A stretch of DNA of 64,000 nucleotides, from assembly GCA_002869105.1 (NCBI GenBank), contig PKTP01000003.1, positions 62,001 through 126,000 on the forward strand, given 5' to 3'. Every line of letters starts with the position of its first letter. Within the stretch, counting starts at the first letter, position 1. A program made the position numbers and the translations under genes. The notes below the pieces were generated by a model. That model did not search any database, was not told the origin of the DNA, and saw only the letters and a program-made list of their open reading frames with translations. The DNA is from Alphaproteobacteria bacterium. GTDB taxonomy: Bacteria; Pseudomonadota; Alphaproteobacteria; UBA7879. Shown here in pieces: positions 36,866 to 45,329 of the stretch.

Positions 36866-39800
36866 ATGTTTTTCAAAGAGCTCAAAAAAGTAGATTCTGA
36901 GACGTCGTCTCCCGTGACGCTAAGCAATGTTAAGCCAGGTGCTTTGCCCCTAGCGCTTGCCGATTTAATAACAAATTCAGCGCACGCAGGCGTTCAGGTC
37001 ATTGTCTGCCAGGATAATAATCAGATGGCGGACTTGATCCAGGAAGTCTTATATTTGATGCCGCAGCTGCAAACGCATTCGTTTCCAGAATGGGATACCA
37101 TCCCCTATGATCGGGTTAGTCCCAGCCAAGAAATCATGGCAACCCGGGTACAGACCCTAGGAGAGCTCGCCAAAATAAGGCGGAATGGCGTTCAGGAGAA
37201 GAAATGTTTTTTCACAACAGTTCGGGCCCTCACTCAAAAGATTGTCTCTCCTGAAGAGTTTGTCTTTGATCAGCTGACGCTCAGTCCCGGCGATTACTGT
37301 GATCGAGAAAAGTTAATCACGCAAATGAGTGAATTGGGGCTTGAGAGAGTGGAAGTTGTCCGTGAACCGGGCAGTTATGCTGTGCGTGGGAACTTAATTG
37401 ATGTTTACACCTTTGATGCGCTTGACCCCATACGAATAGATTTTTTTGACGATGAGATTGAAGGGTTTAAAACTTTTGATCCGATGACTCAACGGTCCAT
37501 TGAAGACTGTTCATCGATTCGCTTGGGCACAGCAACTGAACTTCATTTAACGCCCAAGGCGGCGGATCACTTTAAAATAAAATATATACAACAGTTTGGC
37601 GCCAAGGCTGGTTCAGATACCCTGATTGAGGCACTTCTTCAAGGTGGGAACCCCAATGGCATTGAGCACTGGTTGCCGCTTTTCTATAATCGTATGGTCT
37701 CTTTTCTGGATTGGCTACCCAAAGAATCAGAAATCATTTGCTATGGGTCTGTTGAAGAGCAGGGCACATTCTTTCACAATCAAGCGGTTGATTACTTTAC
37801 TCAACGCCATCAAAATCTAACAGAGCATTCTAGCAGCAATCAAATTGAGCAAAAGAATATCTATCGCCCGGTTCCCCCTCAAGATTTTTTTATCAGTGGT
37901 GCTGACATTAAGGCGCACATATCTTCGTTCAAAGAAATTAACATTCTCAATCATGATGCCGAGCCAGCTATTAACCTTCATACGAAAACGCCGATTTTCT
38001 CTCAAAAAAGTCCCCTGAACACCCTGGCCGAGTCCATTCAAACCTATCAGGGTCCAACAATTGTATCGGTGGGCAGTGAAAAACAGCTGAAACAATTGGC
38101 TCTAGGATTAGGGTCGATGGATATTTCTTTGGTCTCCAAGAAGAATATCACAAACGCCCTGAAGAGTTTTTCGTCACATGAAAAAAATACCTACAGTATC
38201 GTTTCGCCGTTAAGGCGCAGTTTCCGATCAGAGCACTATCAGCTGTTAACCTATCAAGATCTTTTTGGTATCAGCCAAGCGCGGGGACGTGTCAAAAGAA
38301 GCAACAAAGAAATTTCACTACAGGATATCAATGCTTTCGAGGTTGGGGATTATTTGGTTCACCGTGACCACGGTGTGGGCCGTTTCAGTGGATTGGTGGT
38401 GCTTGAGCTGAATGGGCAGGATCATGATTGTGTGATGCTCGATTATGATGAGGGGGCAAAGCTATATGTGCCGGTTGAAAATCTTGATGTTTTAACCAAA
38501 TATGCCGGCCAAAATAGCGAGGTTGTCCTAGATCGATTGGGCGGCACGCAGTGGCAAAAACGCTCGGCTAAAGTTAAAGAAAAAATATTCGAAGTAGCTG
38601 GTGTTTTGATGCAAACGGCTGCCAAAAGAGCGTTGGTTCATAAGTCTCGCTTTGATATGTCGTTGCCCCTGTATCAAGAGTTTTGTCAACAATTCCCGTA
38701 CGATGAAACATCGGATCAATTAGTGGCCATTCAACAGGTTGAGGACGATCTGACCAAAGACACGCCCATGGATCGCCTGATTTGTGGAGATGTGGGCTTT
38801 GGGAAAACAGAGGTTGCCATGCGTGCCGCCGCCCTGGCAGCCTTGAATGGTTATCAAGTTTTGGTATTGGTGCCAACAACAGTCCTGGCTCAACAGCACG
38901 AAAAGAGTTTTCAAAAGAGATTTGAAGGATTTGGGTGTCGCATTGCCCAGCTATCACGGTTTGTAAAGCCTGCGCAGAAAAAAAGAACAATTGACGCTCT
39001 CAAAGAGGGCCGTTTGCAAATTCTTGTGGCGACCCATGCAGCGCTGAGTCCAAAAATTTCTTTTCATAACTTAGGATTAATTGTGATTGACGAAGAACAA
39101 CACTTTGGTGTGATGCAAAAAGAACATCTCAAAACGCTCTCTCCAAACGTCAATATCCTTTCGATGTCGGCAACGCCGATTCCGAGAACATTGCAACTGG
39201 CTGTTGCAGGCGTGAGGGGGCTCAGTATGATTGCCTCCCCCCCATTAGATCGGTTGGCGGTGCGCTCACAAGTCATGCCGTATGACGGTCTGATTATCCG
39301 GGAAGCTATTTTGTGGGAAATTCAACGTGGCGGCCAAATATACTTTGTTTGCCCCCGATTAAAAGATCTGGATTTAATGGAGCGTAAGCTTAAAAAACTG
39401 ATTCCACATCTGCGGTTAGGAGTTGGCCATGGTCAACTTTCTGCTTCAGATCTTGATGATGTAATGGAGAATTTTTATCAAGGAAAATTCGATGTGCTGC
39501 TTGCAACAAACATTGTTGAATCAGGATTGGATGTGCCCAATGCAAATACACTGATCGTTTATCGGGCAGAATACTTTGGCCTCTCTCAGCTCTATCAATT
39601 GAAAGGGCGTGTTGGTCGAAGTAAAAAACGGGCTTATGCTTTTTTCATGACAGAAAACAGTACATTAAATGAGAAAAAAGCCTATCGACGACTCGAGGTG
39701 ATTCAGAGCCTTGATCGGCTCGGTGCCGGCTTTAGTGTCGCTAGTCATGATATGGATCTGAGAGGTGCAGGAAATCTTGTTGGTAAAGCGCAGTCAGGTC

Positions 39801-40381
39801 ACATCAAAGAGGTGGGCTATGAGTTGTATCAACAATACTTGAATGAAGCGATTGAGACTTTGAAAGCAAACGCTTTGGAAAATCCTGAAAAAGAGACTTT
39901 CAAAGACTCGGGGTCTCTTAGCCCTCAATTGAACTTAGGAGTTAAAATCTCCGTTCCTAAAGAATATATCCCTGATCTTAATGTCAGAGTAGGCATTTAT
40001 CGTAAGCTATCAGAGTTCACCAATTTCAAAGATCTTGAGGAGTATAGAGAGGAGCTGATAGATCGCTTTGGGGCGCTTCCAGTAAGTTTAGAAAATCTCA
40101 TTGCCACCATTCAGGCAAAAATTTTATCGCTTCGTCTTAAAATCTCTCGAATCGAGCGGGGAACAAAAGCAATTGCCATTACTTTTAATGAACGCATTCC
40201 ACCCAATATTGAAGACATCGTTGCGATTGTCTCAAAGAATCCAACGCTTTATCAGCTAAAGCCAAACGGAAAACTGCTTTGCTTTCTGAGCTCCTCTCAA
40301 AAACAAAACATTTTGGAGAGTGTGAACGCTCTATTAATGACGATGAATGAGGCGCTTACAAGCACTAGTTGTAAGGGTTAA
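36866..40381 (+). CDS. mfd: Transcription-repair coupling factor Mfd
   Basis: Mfd removes RNA polymerase stalled at DNA damage and recruits UvrA. The 1171-residue protein is full length and intact. It has a UvrB-like N-terminal module (WDTIPYDRVSPSQEI, EPGSYAVRGNLIDVYTFD), the RNA polymerase-interaction domain (HRDHGVGRFSGL), Walker A GDVGFGKTE at 641-649, a DEEQHFG Walker B, SATPIPRTLQLA, and motif VI QLKGRVGRSKK. The C-terminal TRCF domain is present. It ends 17 bases inside the convergent der gene. Confidence 0.98.
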   Translation: MFFKELKKVDSETSSPVTLSNVKPGALPLALADLITNSAHAGVQVIVCQDNNQMADLIQEVLYLMPQLQTHSFPEWDTIPYDRVSPSQEIMATRVQTLGELAKIRRNGVQEKKCFFTTVRALTQKIVSPEEFVFDQLTLSPGDYCDREKLITQMSELGLERVEVVREPGSYAVRGNLIDVYTFDALDPIRIDFFDDEIEGFKTFDPMTQRSIEDCSSIRLGTATELHLTPKAADHFKIKYIQQFGAKAGSDTLIEALLQGGNPNGIEHWLPLFYNRMVSFLDWLPKESEIICYGSVEEQGTFFHNQAVDYFTQRHQNLTEHSSSNQIEQKNIYRPVPPQDFFISGADIKAHISSFKEINILNHDAEPAINLHTKTPIFSQKSPLNTLAESIQTYQGPTIVSVGSEKQLKQLALGLGSMDISLVSKKNITNALKSFSSHEKNTYSIVSPLRRSFRSEHYQLLTYQDLFGISQARGRVKRSNKEISLQDINAFEVGDYLVHRDHGVGRFSGLVVLELNGQDHDCVMLDYDEGAKLYVPVENLDVLTKYAGQNSEVVLDRLGGTQWQKRSAKVKEKIFEVAGVLMQTAAKRALVHKSRFDMSLPLYQEFCQQFPYDETSDQLVAIQQVEDDLTKDTPMDRLICGDVGFGKTEVAMRAAALAALNGYQVLVLVPTTVLAQQHEKSFQKRFEGFGCRIAQLSRFVKPAQKKRTIDALKEGRLQILVATHAALSPKISFHNLGLIVIDEEQHFGVMQKEHLKTLSPNVNILSMSATPIPRTLQLAVAGVRGLSMIASPPLDRLAVRSQVMPYDGLIIREAILWEIQRGGQIYFVCPRLKDLDLMERKLKKLIPHLRLGVGHGQLSASDLDDVMENFYQGKFDVLLATNIVESGLDVPNANTLIVYRAEYFGLSQLYQLKGRVGRSKKRAYAFFMTENSTLNEKKAYRRLEVIQSLDRLGAGFSVASHDMDLRGAGNLVGKAQSGHIKEVGYELYQQYLNEAIETLKANALENPEKETFKDSGSLSPQLNLGVKISVPKEYIPDLNVRVGIYRKLSEFTNFKDLEEYREELIDRFGALPVSLENLIATIQAKILSLRLKISRIERGTKAIAITFNERIPPNIEDIVAIVSKNPTLYQLKPNGKLLCFLSSSQKQNILESVNALLMTMNEALTSTSCKG

Positions 40382-41720
40382 GGCCTTTTTTGAGACGAAT
40401 CCGAATGGGAAGGCCCACAAATCCAAAAGTTTTTGACAAACTGTTTTCTAAGAACTTCACATAACTCCCAGGCAAATCTGCCGTATTATTAGAAAAAATA
40501 ATAAACTGCGGGGGTCGCGTTTTGATTTGGCTCATGAATTTTAATTTGATGCGGCGTCCTTTGGAGAGAGGAGGAGGGTGAATGCTTTGAGCATCCATCA
40601 GCCATTGATTGAGTTTATGCGTTGAAATGCGCTTGTTCCAATCCTTATATAAAGAAGAAATGTCTTCGAACAAGGAGTTAAAATTCTTTTTATCCAGCGC
40701 TGACAAATAATGAATCTTAGGGTTTTTCAGTTGAGCAAGAGAGTGGCTGAGCGTATGGTTAATATCTTTTTTGATTTCATCGAGTTTTTTGGCACCATCA
40801 GAGCAGAGATCAATTTTATTAACCACAAGAATAAGAATACGCCCTTCCTCCACCACACGGCGGGCGATGGTCAAATCCTGTTGTTCAAAGGGCTGCGTCA
40901 CATCAACAATCAATAAAACAACCTGAGCAAACTTAATGGTTCTGAGGGCATCTTTAACAGCGAGTGCTTCAGGGACTTCTTTATCCCGGCTCTTTCTTCG
41001 AATACCTGCGGTATCAATCAGCCGTAAGTGTCTATCTTTCCACATAAACGGAATTGAAATGGCATCTCGTGTGCTGCCGGCAGTTGGGCTTGTGATCAGA
41101 CGATCTTCATGGAGTATCGCGTTAATGAGCGTGGATTTTCCCACATTGGGGCGACCAACAATTCCAATTTGTATTTCCGGCTTTTGGGTAAAAATATCAG
41201 TCTCAGAATGATCTTCTGAGCTCTGTTTCAGTGAATCTAGCAGATCAAATATCTTGTTGATGCCGTGGCCCTCTCGTGAAGAAATGAATAAGGGATCCGA
41301 ATATCCAAGTTGATAAGTATCGTGGGTTTGTGCACTTTTAGATTCAACCTTGTTCGTCAAAAGAACCACGGGCTTGCCCAGTGTTCTTAGCCACAGAGAG
41401 ATTTCTTCATCTTGAGGTAGGATGCCTTCAACCGCATCAACCACAAAAAATATCAAGTCAGATTGATCCACTGCTTGCCTGGTTTTTCTCTCCATGGTTT
41501 GAGAAAGTTCATCATTGGCAAAGCGACTAATACCGGGGGTGTCAATCAGTTTAAAAGAGGCAGTAGCCGTATCTTTCAGCTCAACGTCAATAATCGCCTC
41601 ACGCCAATCGCGCGTCATGCCAGGCATTTCATTAACCAAGGCCAACGGCTTACCGACAAGTCGATTAAAAAGCGTCGATTTCCCTACATTGGGACGACCT
41701 ACAAGAGCAATTGTTTGCAT
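40365..41720 (-). CDS. der: Ribosome biogenesis GTPase Der
   Basis: Der (EngA) is an essential GTPase with two G domains, needed for 50S subunit assembly. Both P-loops are visible: GRPNVGKSTLFNRLVG near the N-terminus and GRPNVGKSTLINAIL near residue 195. G3 motifs are DTPG and DTAG. A C-terminal KH-like domain follows. The length, 451 residues, is normal. It is the last gene of the minus-strand run TPR protein-bamB-der, the usual alphaproteobacterial order. Confidence 0.97.
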   Translation of the reverse strand: MQTIALVGRPNVGKSTLFNRLVGKPLALVNEMPGMTRDWREAIIDVELKDTATASFKLIDTPGISRFANDELSQTMERKTRQAVDQSDLIFFVVDAVEGILPQDEEISLWLRTLGKPVVLLTNKVESKSAQTHDTYQLGYSDPLFISSREGHGINKIFDLLDSLKQSSEDHSETDIFTQKPEIQIGIVGRPNVGKSTLINAILHEDRLITSPTAGSTRDAISIPFMWKDRHLRLIDTAGIRRKSRDKEVPEALAVKDALRTIKFAQVVLLIVDVTQPFEQQDLTIARRVVEEGRILILVVNKIDLCSDGAKKLDEIKKDINHTLSHSLAQLKNPKIHYLSALDKKNFNSLFEDISSLYKDWNKRISTHKLNQWLMDAQSIHPPPLSKGRRIKLKFMSQIKTRPPQFIIFSNNTADLPGSYVKFLENSLSKTFGFVGLPIRIRLKKGLNPYN

Positions 41721-41758
41721 ATTTTAAAGCCAGGTTATAAAAGCGCCAACATTATTAA

Positions 41759-43135
41759 TCACACCAATGCCGTTAATTTACCGGTTGCGCTTAATAGAAG
41801 GGCCTTGTCTTTTACAAGAACAGGGGCAAAGATAAAACTTTGATCATATTGATCAGCCTCAAGTATTTGTCCATCTTGTGGTGAAAGGAAGTTTATATCA
41901 CCAACGCTGGAGACAACCATGAGCCGACCACCAGACATAACAGGCCCATACCATTGAATGCGGTCTTTTTTCTTTTTCTCGTCCTTAAACATTTTCAGGG
42001 CATGCACCCAGACAATCTTTCCAGAGGAACGTGTTAAGCAAACCAAATCGTTTGAAGAAGTGATCATATAAACAAAGCTCTCAGTAACGAAAGGTGTTTG
42101 TGTGCCCCCCATGGGTTTTTGCCAAACACGTTGACCAGTCGACAGATCGATGGCAGTTGTTAAATCTCCGTGGGAAACTGCGATGATCAGATCTCTATCG
42201 ATCACAGGATTGCTGAGGAATTGGCATATGATGGATTTTGAATCAATGGTTCGATAGGACATGGCCGAATCACGCCAGAACTCCAGGCCATTTGCTGGGT
42301 GGAGAGAGCACAACTCACCCGATGAGAAAGGCGCAATGACAGTCGATTGATAAACCGCAGGGACCGGGCTTCCAGCAAAGCTTACGGCTTCTTCCCGTGC
42401 ACTATATGTCCATAAAATACGACCGGGCTCTTTATCAATGGCATAAATCTTATTGTTTGATGTTAAAACATAAACCGTGTTTTGATTCACAAGAGGGCTG
42501 GAACGGATTAAGTCGGGTAAACGGATGTACCATCCAAGGTCACCATCTTTAGCGGCGGCTTTGGCAATCACGCCGTCTGGATAGCTGGCATACAAACTTT
42601 TGCCCTCGATATCGAGGGCAAGCCCACCACCAATGACCTCTCCATGAGAACCAACATGGTTTTTACCTGTATATCCCTTGGTTTTAGATTTGCTTTTAAC
42701 ATTTTCGTCATCCCCATCAAGAAGCGTGTTTTTGTGCCACAAAAGCTTACCATCGTCCAAGGCGCGGCATTCAATTTTGTTGTACGCGTCCATGGTGTAA
42801 ATAAACTGTCCATCGGAAATGGGTGGGGATGTTATGGCCCGCGTTGAACTATTTCCTCTCCCAATTGATTCTTGCCACTGAACTTTCCCTTGCAAGTTTT
42901 GGCGTGCATGAGGGACTTTGTGCGTGGGATGAAAGCCATTTTGTGGCCATGCGTTAATGACCTCTGCGGGGGGGAGTGTTACTTCAATTGCGCTCGGGTC
43001 AATGTCAACGCGAAGCATAACTTCAGACTCAAGGACAGAAAGGCGATTGCCAGGAAGGCGTGGTTTGTGTGGATCACTACAACTGGTCAGTAAAAGGCCT
43101 ATCAGGCTAAGGAGGTACAGCGTTTTGTGGGTCAT
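41759..43135 (-). CDS. bamB: Outer membrane assembly lipoprotein BamB (PQQ-like beta-propeller)
   Basis: BamB is a lipoprotein of the BAM complex that inserts outer membrane beta-barrels. The 458-residue protein has a lipobox LTSC (Cys19) after a hydrophobic signal, and a series of WD/PQQ-like blades (GKLLWHKN, GDLGWYIRLPDLI, GRILWTYSAREE, GQRVWQKPMGG, GKIVWVHALKM). It lies between the TPR gene and der. Confidence 0.9.
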   Translation of the reverse strand: MTHKTLYLLSLIGLLLTSCSDPHKPRLPGNRLSVLESEVMLRVDIDPSAIEVTLPPAEVINAWPQNGFHPTHKVPHARQNLQGKVQWQESIGRGNSSTRAITSPPISDGQFIYTMDAYNKIECRALDDGKLLWHKNTLLDGDDENVKSKSKTKGYTGKNHVGSHGEVIGGGLALDIEGKSLYASYPDGVIAKAAAKDGDLGWYIRLPDLIRSSPLVNQNTVYVLTSNNKIYAIDKEPGRILWTYSAREEAVSFAGSPVPAVYQSTVIAPFSSGELCSLHPANGLEFWRDSAMSYRTIDSKSIICQFLSNPVIDRDLIIAVSHGDLTTAIDLSTGQRVWQKPMGGTQTPFVTESFVYMITSSNDLVCLTRSSGKIVWVHALKMFKDEKKKKDRIQWYGPVMSGGRLMVVSSVGDINFLSPQDGQILEADQYDQSFIFAPVLVKDKALLLSATGKLTALV

Positions 43136-43163
43136 TTTTCAACCTTTGTCTTTGTCATTTAGA

Positions 43164-43799
43164 TTATAGCGCAGCAAGAATAAATTCAGCGCGATGTTTA
43201 ATGTCAGCAGGTGCTTTGGCGTTATGGATCACTGTATGAAGTGCTTCCTTGGCTTTGTCAATGTTTCCCTTTTTCAGGTGAAGCGCGGCCATTAGCTCAA
43301 GCGCAATAACATGCCAAGCAGACGAGGGGTCAAGGCTGTATACACGGAGCATCTGTTCTGTTTGATCAAGATCAACATCAAGATCAATATTAACTTGTGC
43401 TAAGCGAAGCTGGGCGATGGTCTTAAATTCAGAATTAGAGGTTTTTTCGATGGTTTTTAATAAAATTTCACGCGCCTGGCTCAGATCATTGTTTTTCTGG
43501 TAGAGGGTTGCGCCATAAAATTTAACAAGGTCAGCATAAGTATACCCGCTTTTCTTTGCAATGGTTTCCAGGTTTTTAAGGGCCTGAGTTGTATTGGTAT
43601 TCATCATGGCCGAATATAAACTGCGGGCGGCATCTGTTCGCGCCTCATTTTGCCTCGATTTGTAAAAAAAATACCCAGCAACGGCTAAAACAATTAGGAA
43701 AGTAATGTTTGAAATCTTTTTCTTATTCTTTTTGTAAAAAGTAATGAGCTGGTCTTTTCGAACATCAAAGCTAATTTCATCATTGTTGATTTCGTTCAT
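43164..43799 (-). CDS. YfgM-like membrane-anchored tetratricopeptide protein
   Basis: The 211-residue protein has a charged N-terminus, one transmembrane segment (ISNITFLIVLAVAGYFFY) and a periplasmic domain with TPR-like helices (TYADLVKFYGATLYQKNNDL, then LELMAALHLKKGNIDKA). This is the architecture of YfgM-type ancillary SecYEG subunits, which help periplasmic protein folding. Upstream of bamB and der is its usual place. Confidence 0.85.
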   Translation of the reverse strand: MNEINNDEISFDVRKDQLITFYKKNKKKISNITFLIVLAVAGYFFYKSRQNEARTDAARSLYSAMMNTNTTQALKNLETIAKKSGYTYADLVKFYGATLYQKNNDLSQAREILLKTIEKTSNSEFKTIAQLRLAQVNIDLDVDLDQTEQMLRVYSLDPSSAWHVIALELMAALHLKKGNIDKAKEALHTVIHNAKAPADIKHRAEFILAAL

Positions 43800-43880
43800 A
43801 AGTTTTAAGTCCTTTACGTATCAGTTTTTTGAAATAAACTACCACGCGCCGCCAAAATTTACAGTCTATTTTTTAACTTT

Positions 43881-44291
43881 TTAGCTTTTATCGACAATGC
43901 AAGATTTAACCGTAATGTGATATTGCGGGTGATTGAATGGGTTTAATGCCGGGGCGCTTGCAAACATCCAGTTTCGATACAAAATTTCAGGAACAGAGGT
44001 TTGAGCTTTGTCATCTGTAGGCGTTTTTTGATCGATGATTTCAAAATAAGCTGTTGTCTCTGGTTTTTCTTCCGGGGAACTTTCAAAACAGGCTTGAGCT
44101 CTGATTGAGAGCGTGCCAATGGTTGCAGGTTCATCCATGAATGCTGTGAGTTCATACTTTTTGTTGGTGAGCTTATCAAGAACCACCAAAACCACCCCTT
44201 TTTTGGAAAAAGTAGGTTCAATATACTTTGCTGCCTTTGATGGTAAAAAGGCACTGAAGGTTATGAGAAGAAGGGTGAGTCTGATAGCCAT
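43881..44291 (-). CDS. DUF2155 domain secreted protein
   Basis: DUF2155 proteins are small periplasmic proteins of alphaproteobacteria with unknown function. The likely start is ATG 44291 (MAIRLTLLLITFSAFLPSKA, a signal peptide), one base after the mlaD stop, although the frame is open to 44336. The core has VVLVVLDKLTNKKYELTAF, FGTL-like ATIGTLSIRAQACFES and the final TTAYFEII strand. An mlaD-DUF2155 pair beside NDUFA12 is typical. Confidence 0.85.
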   Translation of the reverse strand: MAIRLTLLLITFSAFLPSKAAKYIEPTFSKKGVVLVVLDKLTNKKYELTAFMDEPATIGTLSIRAQACFESSPEEKPETTAYFEIIDQKTPTDDKAQTSVPEILYRNWMFASAPALNPFNHPQYHITVKSCIVDKS

Positions 44292-44292
44292 A

Positions 44293-44745
44293 CTATTTTT
44301 CTTGTTTTTTATCTTGACTAAAAACCATTTGTCCAATCAAGGATTCAAGATTAACAGACGATTGTGTGTGTTCGATAACATCACCATTTTTCAAGGTCTT
44401 GTCATCCCCGCCTGGAGTGATTGCCAAATATTTACCGCCTAATAATCCATCACTTACAACGGCTAAAGAGCTGTCGAATGGAATTTTGAGCTGAGAAGGA
44501 AGGTGGATCATGACCTTGGCCATATATGTTTTTTGATCAATTTCAAGGGAAGAAACCGTTCCAACTTTAATCCCACTCATGCGAACATCACTGCCCTTAT
44601 TAATGCCATCAACCTTCGTAAAAAATCCTGAAATACGGTAGCCATCAACAACTTGGTGGTCGCGGGTGTATCCAAACCAAAGTATATAGGACGCTAAAGC
44701 TAATACAAGCGTGCCGATCAAAGCTTCAACAAATTGTGATTGCAT
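44293..44745 (-). CDS. mlaD: Phospholipid transport substrate-binding protein MlaD
   Basis: MlaD is the MCE-domain protein of the Mla system that keeps outer membrane lipid asymmetry. The 150-residue protein has an N-terminal membrane helix (ALIGTLVLALASYILW), the MCE core FTKVDGINKGSDVRMSGIKV, the SLAVVSDGLLGGKYLAI segment, and a C-terminal tail. The permease and ATPase partners (mlaE, mlaF) are not in this window. Confidence 0.93.
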   Translation of the reverse strand: MQSQFVEALIGTLVLALASYILWFGYTRDHQVVDGYRISGFFTKVDGINKGSDVRMSGIKVGTVSSLEIDQKTYMAKVMIHLPSQLKIPFDSSLAVVSDGLLGGKYLAITPGGDDKTLKNGDVIEHTQSSVNLESLIGQMVFSQDKKQEK

Positions 44746-44787
44746 TCTATACCTCGTTCTATATCAGACTAACTATACCTTATTTTT

Positions 44788-45123
44788 TTAAGGTGTCCAT
44801 GGTTGATAGAAAGATTGTGTATTCAAAGGAGCAGGTTTATGGGCCAGATTCGTCCCAGATAAATTAGGTTTTCTTGGTTTTTGCCATGACTGTATGTTTG
44901 TATTTTGGGGAGGGTCATTAAATGTATTCTGTAACCAAGAGAGCCAAGCTGTTGGAATAACGGTTGGATCTAGGCCTTTTGCGTAAAGGACCCATCGTAT
45001 GGTATCCCCTTTTTTAGACCGTTTCTCATAATATCGGTTACCTTGATCATCAACGCCAATTTGTTTGCAAAGGCGGAAAATTTCTAATACCTTTGTGCGA
45101 TATTTTTCAATAAAAGTAGTCAT
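44788..45123 (-). CDS. NADH:ubiquinone oxidoreductase accessory subunit NDUFA12
   Basis: This is the alphaproteobacterial homologue of the mitochondrial complex I accessory subunit NDUFA12. The 111-residue protein has the family pattern VDDQGNRYYEKRSKKG and PTAWLSWLQNTFNDPP. Its presence supports an alphaproteobacterial host with complex I. It lies upstream of mlaD in the usual order. Confidence 0.93.
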   Translation of the reverse strand: MTTFIEKYRTKVLEIFRLCKQIGVDDQGNRYYEKRSKKGDTIRWVLYAKGLDPTVIPTAWLSWLQNTFNDPPQNTNIQSWQKPRKPNLSGTNLAHKPAPLNTQSFYQPWTP

Positions 45124-45168
45124 GAATCCATTGAGTCATATTTTTTATTTAAACACAATAAAAAAGAC

Positions 45169-45197
45169 TTGATCTTGTAGGTGGATCCATTTTATAA
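45169..45197 (+). promoter_or_regulatory. Likely nrdJ promoter
   Basis: TTGATC (45169-45174) and TTATAA (45192-45197) are 17 bases apart. The two NrdR boxes lie just downstream, where a repressor would block transcription. Confidence 0.5.
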
Positions 45198-45244
45198 AAC
45201 TATATATAGTTAAAAAATAAACAAAAAAGCACAATATATTGTTT
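45197..45244 (+). promoter_or_regulatory. Two NrdR boxes upstream of nrdJ
   Basis: Two palindromes match the NrdR operator core CWATATATWG perfectly: CTATATATAG at 45200-45209 and CAATATATTG at 45232-45241. They are 32 bases apart, about three helical turns, as for known tandem NrdR boxes. NrdR represses ribonucleotide reductase genes when dATP is high. No nrdR gene is in this window. Confidence 0.85.
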
Positions 45245-45329
45245 TTTCTGGACTTTAATTTTCAAGTCAGAGGTAACACACTGATGCGGCTTATTTTTTA
45301 AAAAAACAACACGAAAGGGACTTGCTGCT

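Noticed and set aside
45124-45329. Cobalamin riboswitch before nrdJ
   Set aside because: The region is only about 200 bases, very A/T-rich and lacks the B12-box pattern; NrdR boxes explain it better.
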